A stretch of DNA of 64,000 nt from positions 34,321,534 through 34,385,533 of the forward strand of contig OZ024905.1 in the NCBI GenBank assembly GCA_964017125.1, given 5' to 3'. The notes under the pieces are model-generated. The model saw nothing but the letters and a program-made list of their open reading frames with translations, made no database searches and was not told where the DNA came from. A program made the translations under genes and the position numbers. This document shows, piece after piece, positions 22,699-37,600 of this stretch. The number at the start of each line of letters is the position of its first letter. Position 1 is the first letter of the stretch. Origin of the DNA: Flabesymbios commensalis (lineage: Eukaryota > Annelida > Polychaeta > Terebellida > Flabelligeridae).

Positions 22699-25600
22699 CT
22701 GTAAATATATCAAATAGTAGTATATCAAAAAATCATTACAAACTGTCAACATACCAGTATAAGTGTACACGTATATCAAAAATTGATTATGACTTAATTT
22801 CGTAATATGTATTCACTTTCATTAAACATATTGAATCTAACAAATAGTCAACACATCGGGTTCTTCATAATTATAATCTACACTAGCTTCAACCTTTGAT
22901 GCATGTGTAGTTATTTGGAGATCTATAAATGGTCTATTGTTGATTGATACCTACCGTACTGTTAACTTCCATATGTGGAAAACTATGTCACTCTATATTA
23001 GAAAACTTCAGGTTAATTAATTTGGGGATGAACAAAATATCTGCTATTTATTTACCAGAACTATTGAATGGTCCTTTTACAAACACTGAGCTGTCTGATG
23101 ATTGTATTTTTTGACATGTAGATCTAGCAAACCCCACACGTTCATTAGCACGGTCAAACACAACATAATAAGCTTCCATCAGAACTGCTCCCAAAACAGT
23201 ACCTGAAAAAGAGGTTGAAATGTTATTTTAAGCACCACAGTTTTAGGATCATACTAGCCCTCTTCACACTCATGCACCCCTACTGCAGAACAAAAATTGT
23301 TATGGTAACCTCCACACATAAGACAGTGCTGCTAACTATAAACAGGTGTTAACTGTTTGTCAAAAAATTATTGATAATTTCGAAATACATCAGCAATGGG
23401 TATAGCCCTCAGTTGTCAATCTATATTAAAGTTAGAAATGATTCACAAATACTGGTAATTAGTGGGGGAAGGGGAATTCTTTATAATGAGCAAAGATAAC
23501 AAGAACCCTGCGGTTCTAAACATTATTGAGAGTAATTTTTTGACTGACTGAAGTCGATATTAAAGCAATGGACCATGCATGTAAAACGGTAATCAAAACA
23601 AATATATATTTTCCGCCAATAACTACTTTAGATTGCAAAAACTTGCTTGAAAATAATTAGATGCACAAGTGCAATATGTTTTCTTTGTTAGTTCACATGA
23701 TAGCAGTATATTAAAATACTGTACAAGCACTCCTAACACCCCGTCCCAAATGTAGTGACTTGTCATAAAAATCGTGTAATAAATATTATAAAACAAACTT
23801 ACATGATGTTTTTTAATAAATCGTGTTATAAGATATTATAATCATCACTGATATTATACTATTCATAAGATAACTACCAAGCCTCTATAAGCAGGGTTCA
23901 ACACGCTCCAATAAACACAACAACTTAATCCTTGTACTTACAACTGCAATCATCAAACAGCAGACTACATGAAAGTATAACCAGCGCCAATACACAGTGC
24001 AGCACTGCAGACCCACGCGAGACGTTGACCCAATGCTGGTTCAATTTTGGCCCTCCGTCTACGGCGTCTACCCAATATTGGGCCAACATCTCGTGTTTGC
24101 TGGGGTCACACCCTTGTGGTCATCAAGTCCTCATACATGCACTGTAACTAGAACTACCGGTACTTAAATGACGAGGTAAATGACTACGGTATACTATATA
24201 CTCGTAATTCAATAAAATTAGAGCAGCATACTTCATTATGATATAAATATATATATATTGCATAAAATAACCTGTTCCAGCATTATTAAGTGCCCATGGT
24301 AGTACTGTTTTGACAAAAACTTTTAAATTGACAAGAATCGTTGTTGTTGCAACATTGACCTAATGTTGGGTTAACGTTGGCACAACGACTTCGACGCTGG
24401 CGCACCATTGGATCAATGTCTCGTTTTTGCTGGGTACCAACATCACACCTTACAATATAAGCGAAAATGCTACAATTGTAAGCATGGTAATACATAGCGC
24501 TGACCGACCTATATGAAGGGGGTCCGTCGTATCCAAGGGGATGTGAAATGACAAAAAAATGGTAGATTTAATTCTTCTCGCTACTCGGTAGATGACTACA
24601 TGATTATATGATAACAAAGCAGAATTAAAAGATTAGTTTTTTTTAGTTATTGATACTAGTATATCTGTATATATATGTAGTTTGTTAAAAAAATGATTTT
24701 ATTTCAAATTAAAATAAATGATTTTTCATGATTATTTTAAATATATAAATAAAATGAAATGGGCTTTAGGCCACCTTTGTGCACATAAAGGCTAAACTGG
24801 GCCAGGAAAACCTCCTGAGGATGGTGAGATGATCGAGTTGACACTGTCCTCCAGACACAGGATTCGAAATTCAGTGGTCTGAGGCCGAGCACGCTACCTC
24901 TTGGTCACGGAGGCTCCCCACATAACTGACTTTCACACGTGGATGGGGAAGAAACATTTTTTGTTTCTTTCAAACCGCAGAGACCGGGAACCGAAACCCG
25001 AACTCTGGCGTGCGGTGCTAACCACTACCCTAGTGCCCCTGCCCATTTTTTTGCAATGATTCTTCATGATTATTTTGAATGTATAGTACAATGAGCGACC
25101 ACTAGTTATGAAAAACGTCGACACCGTGTCTGAGATATGTCGTTGCTCAGTGATCTGATGCACTGTCATATCTTCACTGCTCATCGACGGTTGACGAAAT
25201 AAGTATGCGTTTCTTTAATACTTACAATAAATGTGTAAAAGGTCTAAAATTGACCTGCCATTCAGCCAACGTTTCTTCAATTTTGTTCCACCGTCGGCAA
25301 CGCTGACCAAGCATTTTGTCAACCCTGGTTGAACTTCTGTGTTTGCCGGCTATACCCAGATACCGCCACTCGATCGCAACAAGTAGCCAGTGTGTAAACA
25401 CCTAAATAGCCGACACCTTTTATAGCCAAGAACTAATGCAGAGCACGATAGTATGTCAATATATTTTTATTTAGCGTATATATTACATGAACGGATAATT
25501 CCCATTGGGCGACAGTCATATTAAGTGAGAGACACGCAATTGTAGTCAAAATGATTATAACTTAGTATCTGCCCTAGTCATAATTCTAATATCGCTAAAT

Positions 25601-28600
25601 ATTTTGTGGTTGTAGTTATTACATTGATTTATTACCAACTTAACATGCACGCTATACCCAGATACCGCCACTCGATCGCAACACGTAGCCAGTGTGTAAA
25701 CACCTAAATAGCCGACACCTTTTATAGCCAAGAGCTAATGCAGAGCACGATAGTATGTCAATATATTTTTATTTAGCGTATATATTACATGAACGGATAA
25801 TTCCCATTGGGCGACAGTCATATTAAGTGAGAGACACGCAATTGTAGTCAAAATGATTATAACTTAGTATCTGCCCTAGTCATAATTCTAATATCGCTAA
25901 ATATTTTGTGGTTGTAGTTATTACATTGATTTATTACGCAACTTAACATGCAAACACGGGTGTAGCTTACATGTATAATATACAAACGATTACGGTAATA
26001 TAATTAGGTTTGAATTTAATACCATAGACTACTATACTAGTTGTACTATAAATAACAAAATTAAATTGACCAGAATATAGTTGGACACCCCCCCCCCCCC
26101 AATATAGCAAGACCCGGAATGAGATAACACTGCCATACTGAGCACCCCTTCTGATTTTCGCGCCTATGAGCTCGGAGTTACCTAGGCGCTATAGAAATTT
26201 CATATAGGCCTATATCCATTCATTTATTTCGTCACCCACATGTCTCGGATACATATATTATTAAGAACATTCCAAGATGAAAAGCATGGTCTACAAGCTA
26301 ACGCATACACGGGTAAACTATACAGTAACACCAACAGTGTCCTTATATAATCTAGTGTTCCGTGGATGGGGTCATGATGCTGAATAATGAAAATGTATGC
26401 CATTTTACATTTTTTTAAAGACGTCAGTGCTTTAAATTGACATTTGAGGCTGAGAAGCCTCAAGCGTTCATCCTTCGTCGAGAAGCATTAACTTTGCTCC
26501 AAATTTGCGTGTTTTTTTAATATGCCGTGTGATTAGGGTGCTTAACCCGACCCTCCCAGTCCCATAAGTCGTCTCAATATAATCATATATCCATCCCTTA
26601 TGTGACGTTGAAAATCACTTTCCATCGTGATATTTTGGTAATGTTCATTATTATTTACTTTGACGTTTGATCCTACTTAAATATAGTTAGTTAATTTCAA
26701 TGATATTTTTTCATCTCTATGATATATATTCACTTCGGGATGGGAATGCCTAGACAGCCAAGCTGATAATACCTTAATACCTGGATGTGGGCCTATACAC
26801 TGATACACCACACAGCGACCGACAACGGGACAATGACCCAATGCAGGTTCAATGCCGTCAACAACGCTGGTACAACATTTATCCAGCATAAACAATAACA
26901 TAATTACCATATAACAACATACAGTGATGGATTTGTGCTTGCTGGGAAATAAATCATCATTTCCCCAATCTTCTAGCTAGAGGATTATATAATGTATCAA
27001 TCTCGGATAGTTTTAAATGAAAAGAACAAATGTCATTTTTATTCCTTAGATATTTGTAAATAAAATAAATTTAATCCGCAGTCAGTAGCTCAGTCATGTC
27101 ACAGTGTAACATATTACATAATCACTGGTGGGTAGGCCTACAGCGTGACACAGTGTGTATAGGCCTACGTACCACCCACATGCAGATCAGTGGCGTATAC
27201 GCCTCAGAATGAACATCCCCCTCCGTTGTAGTACGTTATCCCCTCTACAAAGTCTGCAAAGGCAGTATGTGCTCACTAGTAAAGTAAGCAGATACTGCAT
27301 TTTGGCTTTGCATGGCAGCTGTAAGAGAACTCCTATACAACATGTACAATGAGGCTACACGCTATCACGTGGTCGCTGAAAGCCAATCAGCAGATGTTAT
27401 CGTAAATAGGACCATTCCGAGAGGTTGGCCAAGCATTGAAACAACACGGATCAATGTGACATGTTTACTGGTATACCGTGCATATATACTAAAATGTCCA
27501 GGGATGTGACGACCCAGATTCTGTGTGTGTTGATTGGTCAGGAAAGTCTATCTCGTCCTATGATCTGCTTAAGATGTAGGTCAGCCTATCTCAGAATGTC
27601 CTTTACAACAATTGTAGATATGGTATCAGAGGCATTTTAACCAAGGGCTAGATTTTTAAAGGCAATATATATTATTGCAAAATATTATATCGATATCATG
27701 ATACATTTGGTCTCAAGAGCAAAACATCTGTTAGCTTTCCCCAGTTTTAAACTCTCATTCTGGTCGTTTCTTAAGATTCTATTGGCCTAGTTTGATCCCA
27801 AGGTAGGCATTGTTCTCAGTAAAATCTACTGGCTATCTACAGGGTATAAATCTATAGCCCAACCCACAAAATTTCGAGACCTCTAACTGTATCGTAAAAT
27901 TGACGACGAAAATCCTATTAACTCAGCAAATACAGATATTTATGCTTATTCAGAAACAAAGTTTGGTGGGTCTACTGTAGGCTATAGAATGACAGAAAAC
28001 TGAACCTATGCGCTTTGCCTTATTTGAGAAGATGTGAGTGATAGTCATTTGGGACACACATTATATAGACACAAAAAAGCAGTGCCCAGAATCCGTTTTG
28101 TGAACCATATTAAAACATTATTAGAATGAGTTCCAATAATGTAAAAATGGTTCTGCTTGACATTTTTGAATGGTGTGATTTTTAATTTAAATTGGGTATG
28201 ATTTCAAATAATTCAGTGCAGATACATTAAATTTAAAAATGCACTGCATCTGGTCTTATCCTCTACATGTACTATGAGGTCTATAAAGCATATATGCCAG
28301 GTCTAGAACTTAATAGCACAACTCTTCATTCATTGTAAAAATCAATCTTTGTCAAACTAGCCATTGAAGAATAACAAACCTGATTTTGATGGAGCAACAG
28401 CATATTTGACACAATCTTTATTTATATCTCCACTTGAGTCAGGTACTGGTCGTAAATACTGCCGTGGCCCAAAGCCTAATGCCATGGACTCCAATGTTGA
28501 GATTGCTAAATGAATTGTCATGTTAGGAAAAAGATCATATGGTATTTCCCCACGTTTCCAGCAAAGCATGCTCTCACCCTTCAGAAAATCATCAGTAATA

Positions 28601-31600
28601 TATAGCTACAACACAAAATCAATAAAATAAAATAATTGTTTCAACCTTAACTCGATGAGGCCTCCATTAACGTGCGTTACATACGTATGCCTCCTTTGCA
28701 CACTATAGAAAATGTCAAAATCGGCATACTAGTACGGTTAGGAAATTCTTTTGTAGTGTTTGAAACGCTTAAAACCTCTTGGGACAGTCCAAGACCATCC
28801 TGGTTCAGCTCCAGCAATGACAGTGATGAAAATGTTTCTGCACTATCCCTGAAGGTCTTTCCTATATATTTAAAATCTATTTAATCTTTTTTTTCAATTT
28901 AGACTTATGTAGACCTTTACAGGCGATCTATGGTTCAGAAAAGAGAAAAATGCTACTTACACCAGATTGTGTAGTGATGAGTTCAGTTACTGCATCATAG
29001 ACTTTAACAGGAAATCTGAGATTCGTTGTACCACTATCTACTATAGTCTTGTCAAAGTTGAACTGTGAGAAAATAAAACAAACTGTGTTACAAATAATGT
29101 GAAAATATTGTTGGCTTAACTTAACAAAGTAAAAGCAAAAACTAGGCATCATGATTTGAAACTATTTCATATCTACCAGTAGTATGAATGGTATGAAACA
29201 AAATCATATGAGGGGGGAATACAATTCTAAAAGCTCTCTAGCTCATACTCAGGAAGGGTTTCCGTTAGGAATGTTTGAAAGGGGGGGGGGGTTCAAAACG
29301 GGTTGTCGGTCCTCCCCCAAGAAAAAAAAATTCAGAGTTTTAAATTTGAGGGCTTGAAATGGCCTATTTTAGCTGAAAAGACTACCCGGCTAAGCCAAGC
29401 TACTCACATTGCGTGAAGCTCGGCCGCAGTCACTGCCATTTTTCCACAGCTGCCCGTGTAAAAAAGACTCCGCCTACCGATAAGACGGTAACGGTGTTGG
29501 CCCTAGTCAGCTAGCGCGCTCTGGTGATCACCGTAGAGCCAGGCCCGCTAAAACATGGCAGTCAGTTTGTCAGAGCCTTGCGATGTCATAAGGGTATGAA
29601 AAGACAGCATAATCAGGAATATATTTTCATTTCATTGCCAACAAGGGGGGATATCCCCCCTGTGGTGCTGATAGGGGGGGTCCGGACCCCCCCCTGGCGA
29701 AAACCTTGCTCACCATACAAACTATATGGTTGTGTGTGTCCATAACATTAATAATTTGACCCGTTAAGTGCAGCAACATGAGTTCATTACAGATAACTCA
29801 TGTTACAGTCAGGGGGTTGTGGGGCATACTGAACTTGTATACTTGGTTGCAATTTCTTTCACTAAAAAGAACAAAAATCCACCCTTCACATGAACAAAGT
29901 AACTCTCCAACGGAAATGCTTTGAGCAGCCACTCTTATATTATATGGGCAGTCAACCTCAAATGGGAAGCCACTTGACCAATCTCCAAAATGGCATTTTG
30001 TATACAAATCATCCTCCAATGGGCAGCCACCTTCTTTGAAAGGACAAAAGTGGAAAGTTCATGGTACTAGTAGATTCTACTGTACTCAAAATTGTGATTT
30101 TAAACCTGTGTTTATGGTTCCATTAGTGTGCGTGCCATGAAAAATGACACATAATGCCTATCACATTCATTAGTAAAAAGTATTCAGAATGAACACAAAA
30201 TCAGTGCTCTGTTATCAAGTCAATTATAACAAGACTACATAAGTCCAGGAGCTCCCGCTCCGAATTAGAATTTGATTTAAGCAATTTTGTGTAGGGTTAT
30301 TAATGTAGTCCTAGGATAGGTCAAAAATCAAGACGCAAGACAACTAGGTCTAAGAAGCTCAGTCTAAGAGTAAGATAAGAACTAGACAGTCTGTCAGAGA
30401 TTGCAAACCTCCATTGAAATTAATGATCCTAATCAGTATCCCAGTAATGGTCTACCTATCTGGCACGGTTTACCCGATATCAGGCCAATCGAGGTAAATA
30501 ATAGTTTATTTACGGTCATTTTGAATTCGATATAAACTAGTTAAAAAATTAGGGTGCATCCTCCCCCGAAACCTCAAATTTTGTTTTATAGTAATGGACT
30601 AACATCTAACACAGTTTGCTAAATATTGGGCATGTGAAAGTAAATAATGGCCCATAGGGGGCCATTTTGAATTTGATCGAGTCAGAATTTTTCAAGATGC
30701 ATCCTCTCCTGAAATCTCACATTTTGTTTGATAGTAATGGTCTAGCCATCTAGTATGGTTACCAAATAACGGCTATGTGAAAGTGAATAATGGCCGATAG
30801 GTGGCCATTTTGAATTTGATCGAGTCAATTTTTTTCAAGATGCATTCTCTCCTGTAATCTCACATTTTGTTTTATAGTAATGGTCCAGCTATCTAACACA
30901 GTTTACCAAATATCAGCAATGTGAAAGTAAATAGTGGCCGATAGACGGCCATTTTGAATTCGATTGAGTCGAAAGTTTTTAAAAGGCATCCTCTCCCGAA
31001 ACGTCACATTTTGTTTTATAGTAATGGTCTAGCTATCTAGCACGGTTTACCTGATATCAGGCCTATCGAGGTAAATAATGCCGATTGTCAGCCATTTTGA
31101 ATTCGTAAGTTCAAAATTTTCATGGTGCATCCTCCCCCGAAAACTCACACTTTGTTTTATAGTAATCAGGTAATGGTCTAGCCATCTAGCACGGTTTACC
31201 AAATATCAGCCATGTGAAAATGAATAAGGGCCGAAAAGGCGGCCATTTTGAATTTGATCAAGTCAAATTTTTTCAAGATGCATCCTCATCTGAAATCTCA
31301 CATTTCGTTTATAGTAATGGTCTAGCCATCTAGCACGGTTGACCAAATATCTGCCATGTGAAAGTGAATAATGGCCGATAAGCGACCATTTTGAATTTTA
31401 TCGAGTCGAATTTTTTCAAGATGCATCCTCTCCTGAAATCACACATTTTGTTTTATAGTAAAGGTCTAGCCATCTAGCACGGTTTACCAAATAACGGCCA
31501 TGTGAAAGTGAATAATGGCCGATTGGCGGCCATTTTGAACTTGGACGAGTTGATTTTTTTCAAAATGCATCCTCTCCTGAAACCTTACAATTTGTTTTAT

Positions 31601-34600
31601 AGTAATGGTGTAGATATCTTGAGTGGTTTTTATGATATTCCACAATATCAGGCCTGTCGAGGTGAATAAAAGCCGATAGGCGGCCATTTTGAATTTTATC
31701 AACTTGAAATTTTTCAAGATGCATCCTATCCTGAAACCTTACAATTTATTTGATATTAATGGTGTAGCTATCTTGAGCGGTTTAGGCCTGTCGAGGTGAA
31801 TAATGGGCGATAGGCGGCCATTTTTAATTTTATCGATTTGAAATTTTTCAAGATGCATCCTCTCCTGAAACCTCACAATTTGTTTTATAGTAATGGTGTA
31901 GCTATCTTGAGCGGTTTTCATGATATTCCGCAAAATCTTTCAGTCAGATTTACCGATGTTATAAATTAGATCAAAGTGCTGGGTCAACTTCAAGGTCAAG
32001 GTCCAAAAACCTGAAAAGGCACAACTAAGGACCTTAGAGAACATGTATGTGCAATATGACTGTCATCGGCCCAGTACTTTTCGAGATCTGCTCCGGAAAC
32101 GAAGTGCGCGTCAAAACGTCTAAATAAGTCATAGTTCTGAGCCAAAAGTAGGTCAAAGTTCAAATACCCCAAAAGGCACAGCTAGACCCCCTAGGGGTGT
32201 TGTGTGTGAAATTTGAAGACAATCGGACAAGTACTTTCAGAGATATGGTCCGGAAACGAATTGTTTACGGACGGCCCAACGGCCCAACGCCGTAACATCA
32301 TCATTTTCTCCTCTGCGACCTTGCATATTGAATTCAGATTAAAAATATTTTAACCTGTCCATTATCCACCTGGAAGTAACCCACATACCAAAAATTGTTA
32401 TCCTAGCTTATTTTTTCACAAAGTTATAGACAAAAGAAGAGGCAAAAAAAAACGGAAGGAGAATCCATAGCTCCCTCCGTCTCACCTACGGTGACGGCGG
32501 GAGCTAATAAATGGGGATACAACAGGTGTGGCGAAGTTGTGGCGAGGTTACTTAGCCCCATGTGGCGAGGTTACCAAAGCTGTGGCGAGGTTATCTTGCG
32601 GCGAGGTTACAGTCATGTTACAGTCCAATATTTCGTTGGAATCAGCAGCATTTCAACTACATTTTGGTTTCAGTAACTCGTTTTCTGCCTTATTTCATTT
32701 AAATTTTATTGGTAAGCATATAGGCCTATGTTTTGGATCATGGGATGCCGAGCCTTGACTCTGTTCTAACAACGCTGAATACTAATACTGAAACTAATAC
32801 AGCGATACACAGCTCACAATTTGACAGTGTGGGCCGTAATGGGCATCTATTGGCGGCACTACCAAAAATGAGAAATACGGGAATTTCGTCTCTATATCTA
32901 GCCTAACTGGTAAATGCACAGCACAAAAATAAAAAAATAATTTGCAGTTCTATTCTATGGACATGTTTACATCATATGGTGTATATTAATAAGCCAAAAT
33001 AGAATCACTGTTTTTTTTATGATTTTAGCCTGAGCCAGTCCCTTTAATTCAGCAGGCAGGGCCTAGAACTTATCTTGCAAAATCCTATGGCCCACTAAAA
33101 TTAACTTATTGCGTCAAAAACAAAGATATTGCTCAAAGTGTGGCGCAGCCATAGAATGATGTCGGGTCAGTTTTATTTTTGTGGGAATCCCGCAGTTAGG
33201 CCTATTCTTTATAAGTCAGGCACTGGGTATTCTTTACATCAGGCCCAGAAACACCAGATAACACGATACATTGGTCCAATGCTGATGTAATGCTGGGCCA
33301 CTGTCTGCGACGCTTGGCCAATATTATTCCAATCAAAACCCTTTACGGTCTTATCACTATATATATTTAATCATGAACATATATTTTATCTGAACACTTC
33401 TTAAAGACGAAAGTAGTCCTATCTAACCTAGGGACCCCAAACATTATATTGGACATATTCATAAGGACTGGTGCACAGAAATGTCAACCGTTTCTCACAC
33501 ACAGCACCCATATTTCCCCTAAAAAGGACACAAACTCAGGCAAAATAACCTTAATAAATAAAAATGTATATTTCACCATACTATGTCCCTTTTTCATGTC
33601 AGATGGTCGTAATGGAAGGGTTACCCTACCACATGATCGCGCATTGCAACACATTACATTATTCGGTCATATTTCACACCAGAACTGTATAAATTATATC
33701 AATGTGCAATGCCTTTTACTGCCGAGTCCAAAAATCTATTTTTAATAATACAAAATTTGCTATTTTTGGAGATAAATATCTTAGCCAAGACCTAATAAAT
33801 GTTATATTGAGTAATATAACACAGTTGTGTCAAGGGAGTCAGAGAGGGGTGGGAGAAGGTGGCTAGAGCCTTCTGGAGACAGACTGCTGTCGTTCATAAA
33901 CACCCACCAAGCTATCACGAGGCATTGACCCAATGTTGTTTTAATGCTGTGCCGACGTCGAAGACGGCGGGCCAGCATAAGAACAACATTGGGTCAATGC
34001 CTCGTGTTTGCTGGGTTGCGGTCACAGCTGATCAGCAAACTCAAGTCATTGACACAATGTTAGCCTGATGGTGGCCCACCGTTTACAACGCTGGGCCGAC
34101 ATTAGCCCAGCATTGGCATACCAGTATATAGGCCCTATCAAGATAAACGTTCACCCAATGCTACCTTACTGCTGGCCCATCGTCTACGACTATGGCTCAG
34201 CTGTAAAACAGCATTGGCTAAAGGTCTCATTTTTGCAGGGAACACCGGCAACTCGATACCCTGACACAATGTTGGTTCAATGTTGGAAGAGTGTCATAGA
34301 TGATGGCACAACATTTAACCAACATTGGCTCAGTGTAAGTCAAAAAGAGGCAGTGACATCAGCTAAAAGAAAGTATATACTTGATTTACAAGTGAGCAAA
34401 TACGGCCTTTTGGCAGCGCTATGGTAGGAAGAGACGGGACGCCAGTTAAAAAGCAGTAAATGCCTAGTATACCAGGGAGCACATATTGCCTTCTGACAAT
34501 GCACAAACAGAACAGATAGTAGCGGAAGTTAACGACAGACGTTTGTCTGGAAAGTCAACCTAAAAGTTTGTCGAGTTGACAAACTAAAAATGAATAAAAA

Positions 34601-37600
34601 TTGGCTGCCGTCAATCAAATTTATACCTTATTGCTAAGTTAATTAATAAAGTTCTAATATATTTTGGCGCACGTCCGGCATTTAGATTTATGATGATATA
34701 TCAGCTTTTTTTCAACATTCTGTTTCCAAATACACTAAAATGTTAGTTTAAAATAAATTTAAGGTTATTTTACTATTTAGAAAAAAAACAAAAAAAACAT
34801 GGCGACGGCGGGCAGACCATGTGTAATACAGTAAGCAGTCTAGCTCCAGAGCTATTTATTTACCAAATTAAAAAAAAATGCTAACCTCTTTGCAGTCCAA
34901 ACCGATGATATCATTACCAACAGCAATAGATGTGATAACAACTTCATAATACCACTGTCTATTCATCTGTGCATATCTAATCTCTCCAGTGTAAAGACTA
35001 CTGTCTATGCCTCCCATAGTCTGAATAAAAAACATATTTATGATGAATGTAGAAATTTACTGATCTAATGAAAGGAATACAGCACTTGCAGCTAGCAGTC
35101 ATAAACCTTGAGATAACATTACTCAAGTGCTAATACGTGTACATGTAATATATCAGTCCACTAATATCTGTGAGGGGTTACTCATTTTTATATGTCACAC
35201 ATTAGTTGAGTCATATATTTATTTAAAAAAACTGTTTTTCATTTAACAAAATTACACTACAAATGTTTTGTCAAGATTTGATTGGAGATTTTTTAAAATG
35301 CATAAATTCACAATTGTGAAAAGAAATGAATTTAAAACACTACACACCATAATTAGCTATGTTACCATTTTGCTAGGATTGTTGTGAATAGAATAATGCT
35401 ACATGATGAGTACACAAGTGTGATGACATATTTAATAGATTACGCAAAATTAAAAAAAATTTAGCTAGAGATTGGATTGGGTTTGTCGCAAACCCTAAAA
35501 AGTATTTCTCCATGGAAGTGACACAATACAAAAAATTGTACTGTCAGAGGTCAAGCATATAGGTACTGGATACCCATTGTAGAGTTTGCTATAGATGAGT
35601 AATGAGACCTATAGGCCTATATTACATAGTTTTAAGTCACGGAAGTGACATTGAACTCTACTTCACTGCTGGATGCACACTACATGGTTTCCTATAGATG
35701 GTTAATAGAAACTATAGCCCTATCTTGCATATTTTTGAAGTTCTAAGCCATTTAAGTGTGGTTGAACTCTGTTTGACTCCTCAAGGTCATTGCATAGGCA
35801 TATCGATTCGGCTGAGCCAGTAACCAGGAAACACAAGATATTGGCACATTGTTGGGTCAATGTTAGGCAAGCATCGTAGATGGTTTACATGAATTGGCTT
35901 GATATCTTATGTGTGCAGAATATTGACTCGATGTTGGGCCACCGTCTATGACACTGGCCGGACATTGATATAAAATTGGGTCCAATTCTCATGTTTGCTA
36001 GGTAGGCTGTATTCATGAATGCCCAGAAAACCCATCTTCCCTAACAAGTTATCTTACCCACGACGATACCTTGCTGTATCGAGCCTAGTGTTCAACCATT
36101 TTAAATAGCGAGATAGCTTGAATGTTGCGTGCGCTGCGTCTCAAGACCGGCCAATCAGACAGCGCTTGACAGCTGCCTGAGAGCAGGGCTTGCTTGTTTC
36201 CGTTGATATGATAGATATGGAAAAGCTCAGAATTTCACGCTGATGTCATTGTGTATCGAACTCCCTAAAGGCGGCCAATATATGATTACTGGCCGCCATG
36301 AAGGAGTTCAGTACACCTCACTGTCCAAAATGTGAGATTCCCAACTTGTATATATAATACATCTAGCAACGAAAACAGGTAACTGTGCTTAGAGCTGAAC
36401 AAGAGGTAAATTCTTCGTGATCTTTGAATAAATCTGAAACATCCGATGAGGTTTGAATCTCAGACACACCCCCAAAATGCCCACATAGACGGATATAGTA
36501 CTCGATACGGCCATGCTCCTGCGGTAACACTCGCGTCATACTGGCCAAGTAAAGATGACAAAACCTCACATTTTGTTTTATTGTACCATAATGGTTTAGC
36601 TATCTGGCATGATTTTCCAGATACACTATACTCAACCAGTTTCAACTTGACACTCTATCATTTTTCAGGGCATATCCCTCCCCGAAACCTGACATTTTGA
36701 TTTATAGTAACATTGGTCCAGCTATCTGGCACGGTTTGCCAGATATCAGGCATATTCAAGTGAATAATGGCTGATAGTCAGCCATTTTGAATTGAAATTT
36801 TTCAGGGAATATCTCCACCTGAAACCGCACATTTTGCTTAGCTATCTAGCATCGTTTTCCAGATATTATGCATATTAAAGTCAATAAAGGCAGCAAGTCG
36901 ATCATTTTGATCAATTTGAAATTTTTCAGGGCATACCTAGAAACCCCGACTAAAACCGCACATTTTGTTTTATAGCAATGGTCTAGCTACGGTATTATCT
37001 CATGCTGAATCGGATGTTAAAATATTTATAAGACAATTTTTCCGGAAAATGGTAAAAAAGATAGTGTAAAATTTAGGGATCCATGGTGTTATATTCGATT
37101 CATGAAGTAACAATTCGTGCTATAACAAATACCTACTGTAGGCCTATCTGGCACAGTTTCCCAAGTTGGCCATTTTTAATTTATTCAAGTTGAAATTTGT
37201 CAGGGCATATCCCTACCTGAAACCGCACATTTTGTTTTATAATAATGGACTAGCTATCTGGCACAGTTTGCCAGATATCAGCAAAATTAAACTAAATAAT
37301 CTTGGCCGAGAGATGTGCCGTTAGGTCAAAAAGTAGATCAAAGGTCATAACACACCTCAAAAGCACACCTACACACGCCAAGGGATGTGTTTGTGCAATA
37401 TGAAAGAAATCCCCCATGGGTTTAGAGTTATGCTCTGGAAACGAAAATGTGGACAGATGGACAGACGGACATCCGACACCATTATCCCCCATTAGCCGTA
37501 GGATAAATATTAGTGGGTTATACATAAGAAAATATGGTACACTTATCCCTGACTACATGTTGCATTTTATCCCTGACTACATGTGCACTTATCCCTGACT

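Larger units (their letters stand above)
26035..28355 (-). other. BACE intron 7, 5' part
   Basis: Mostly single-copy AT-rich sequence with a C12 run near 26089, a dispersed repeat at 26322-26510 and a palindromic-family copy at 26808-26893. No exon-like segment with both splice sites was found in it. Confidence 0.5.
33440..34560. repeat. Dispersed ~0.5-1.1-kb repeat with nested palindromic elements (copy 1)
   Basis: 'tagaactgtataaattatatcaat(g/c)tgcaatgcc' followed by 'aaaatctatttttaataat' and a closing part with 'gcagc(g/a)ct' and 'aaaaagcagta' is shared with 60580-61090. The copy here is longer because palindromic elements sit between the two shared parts. Confidence 0.6.
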
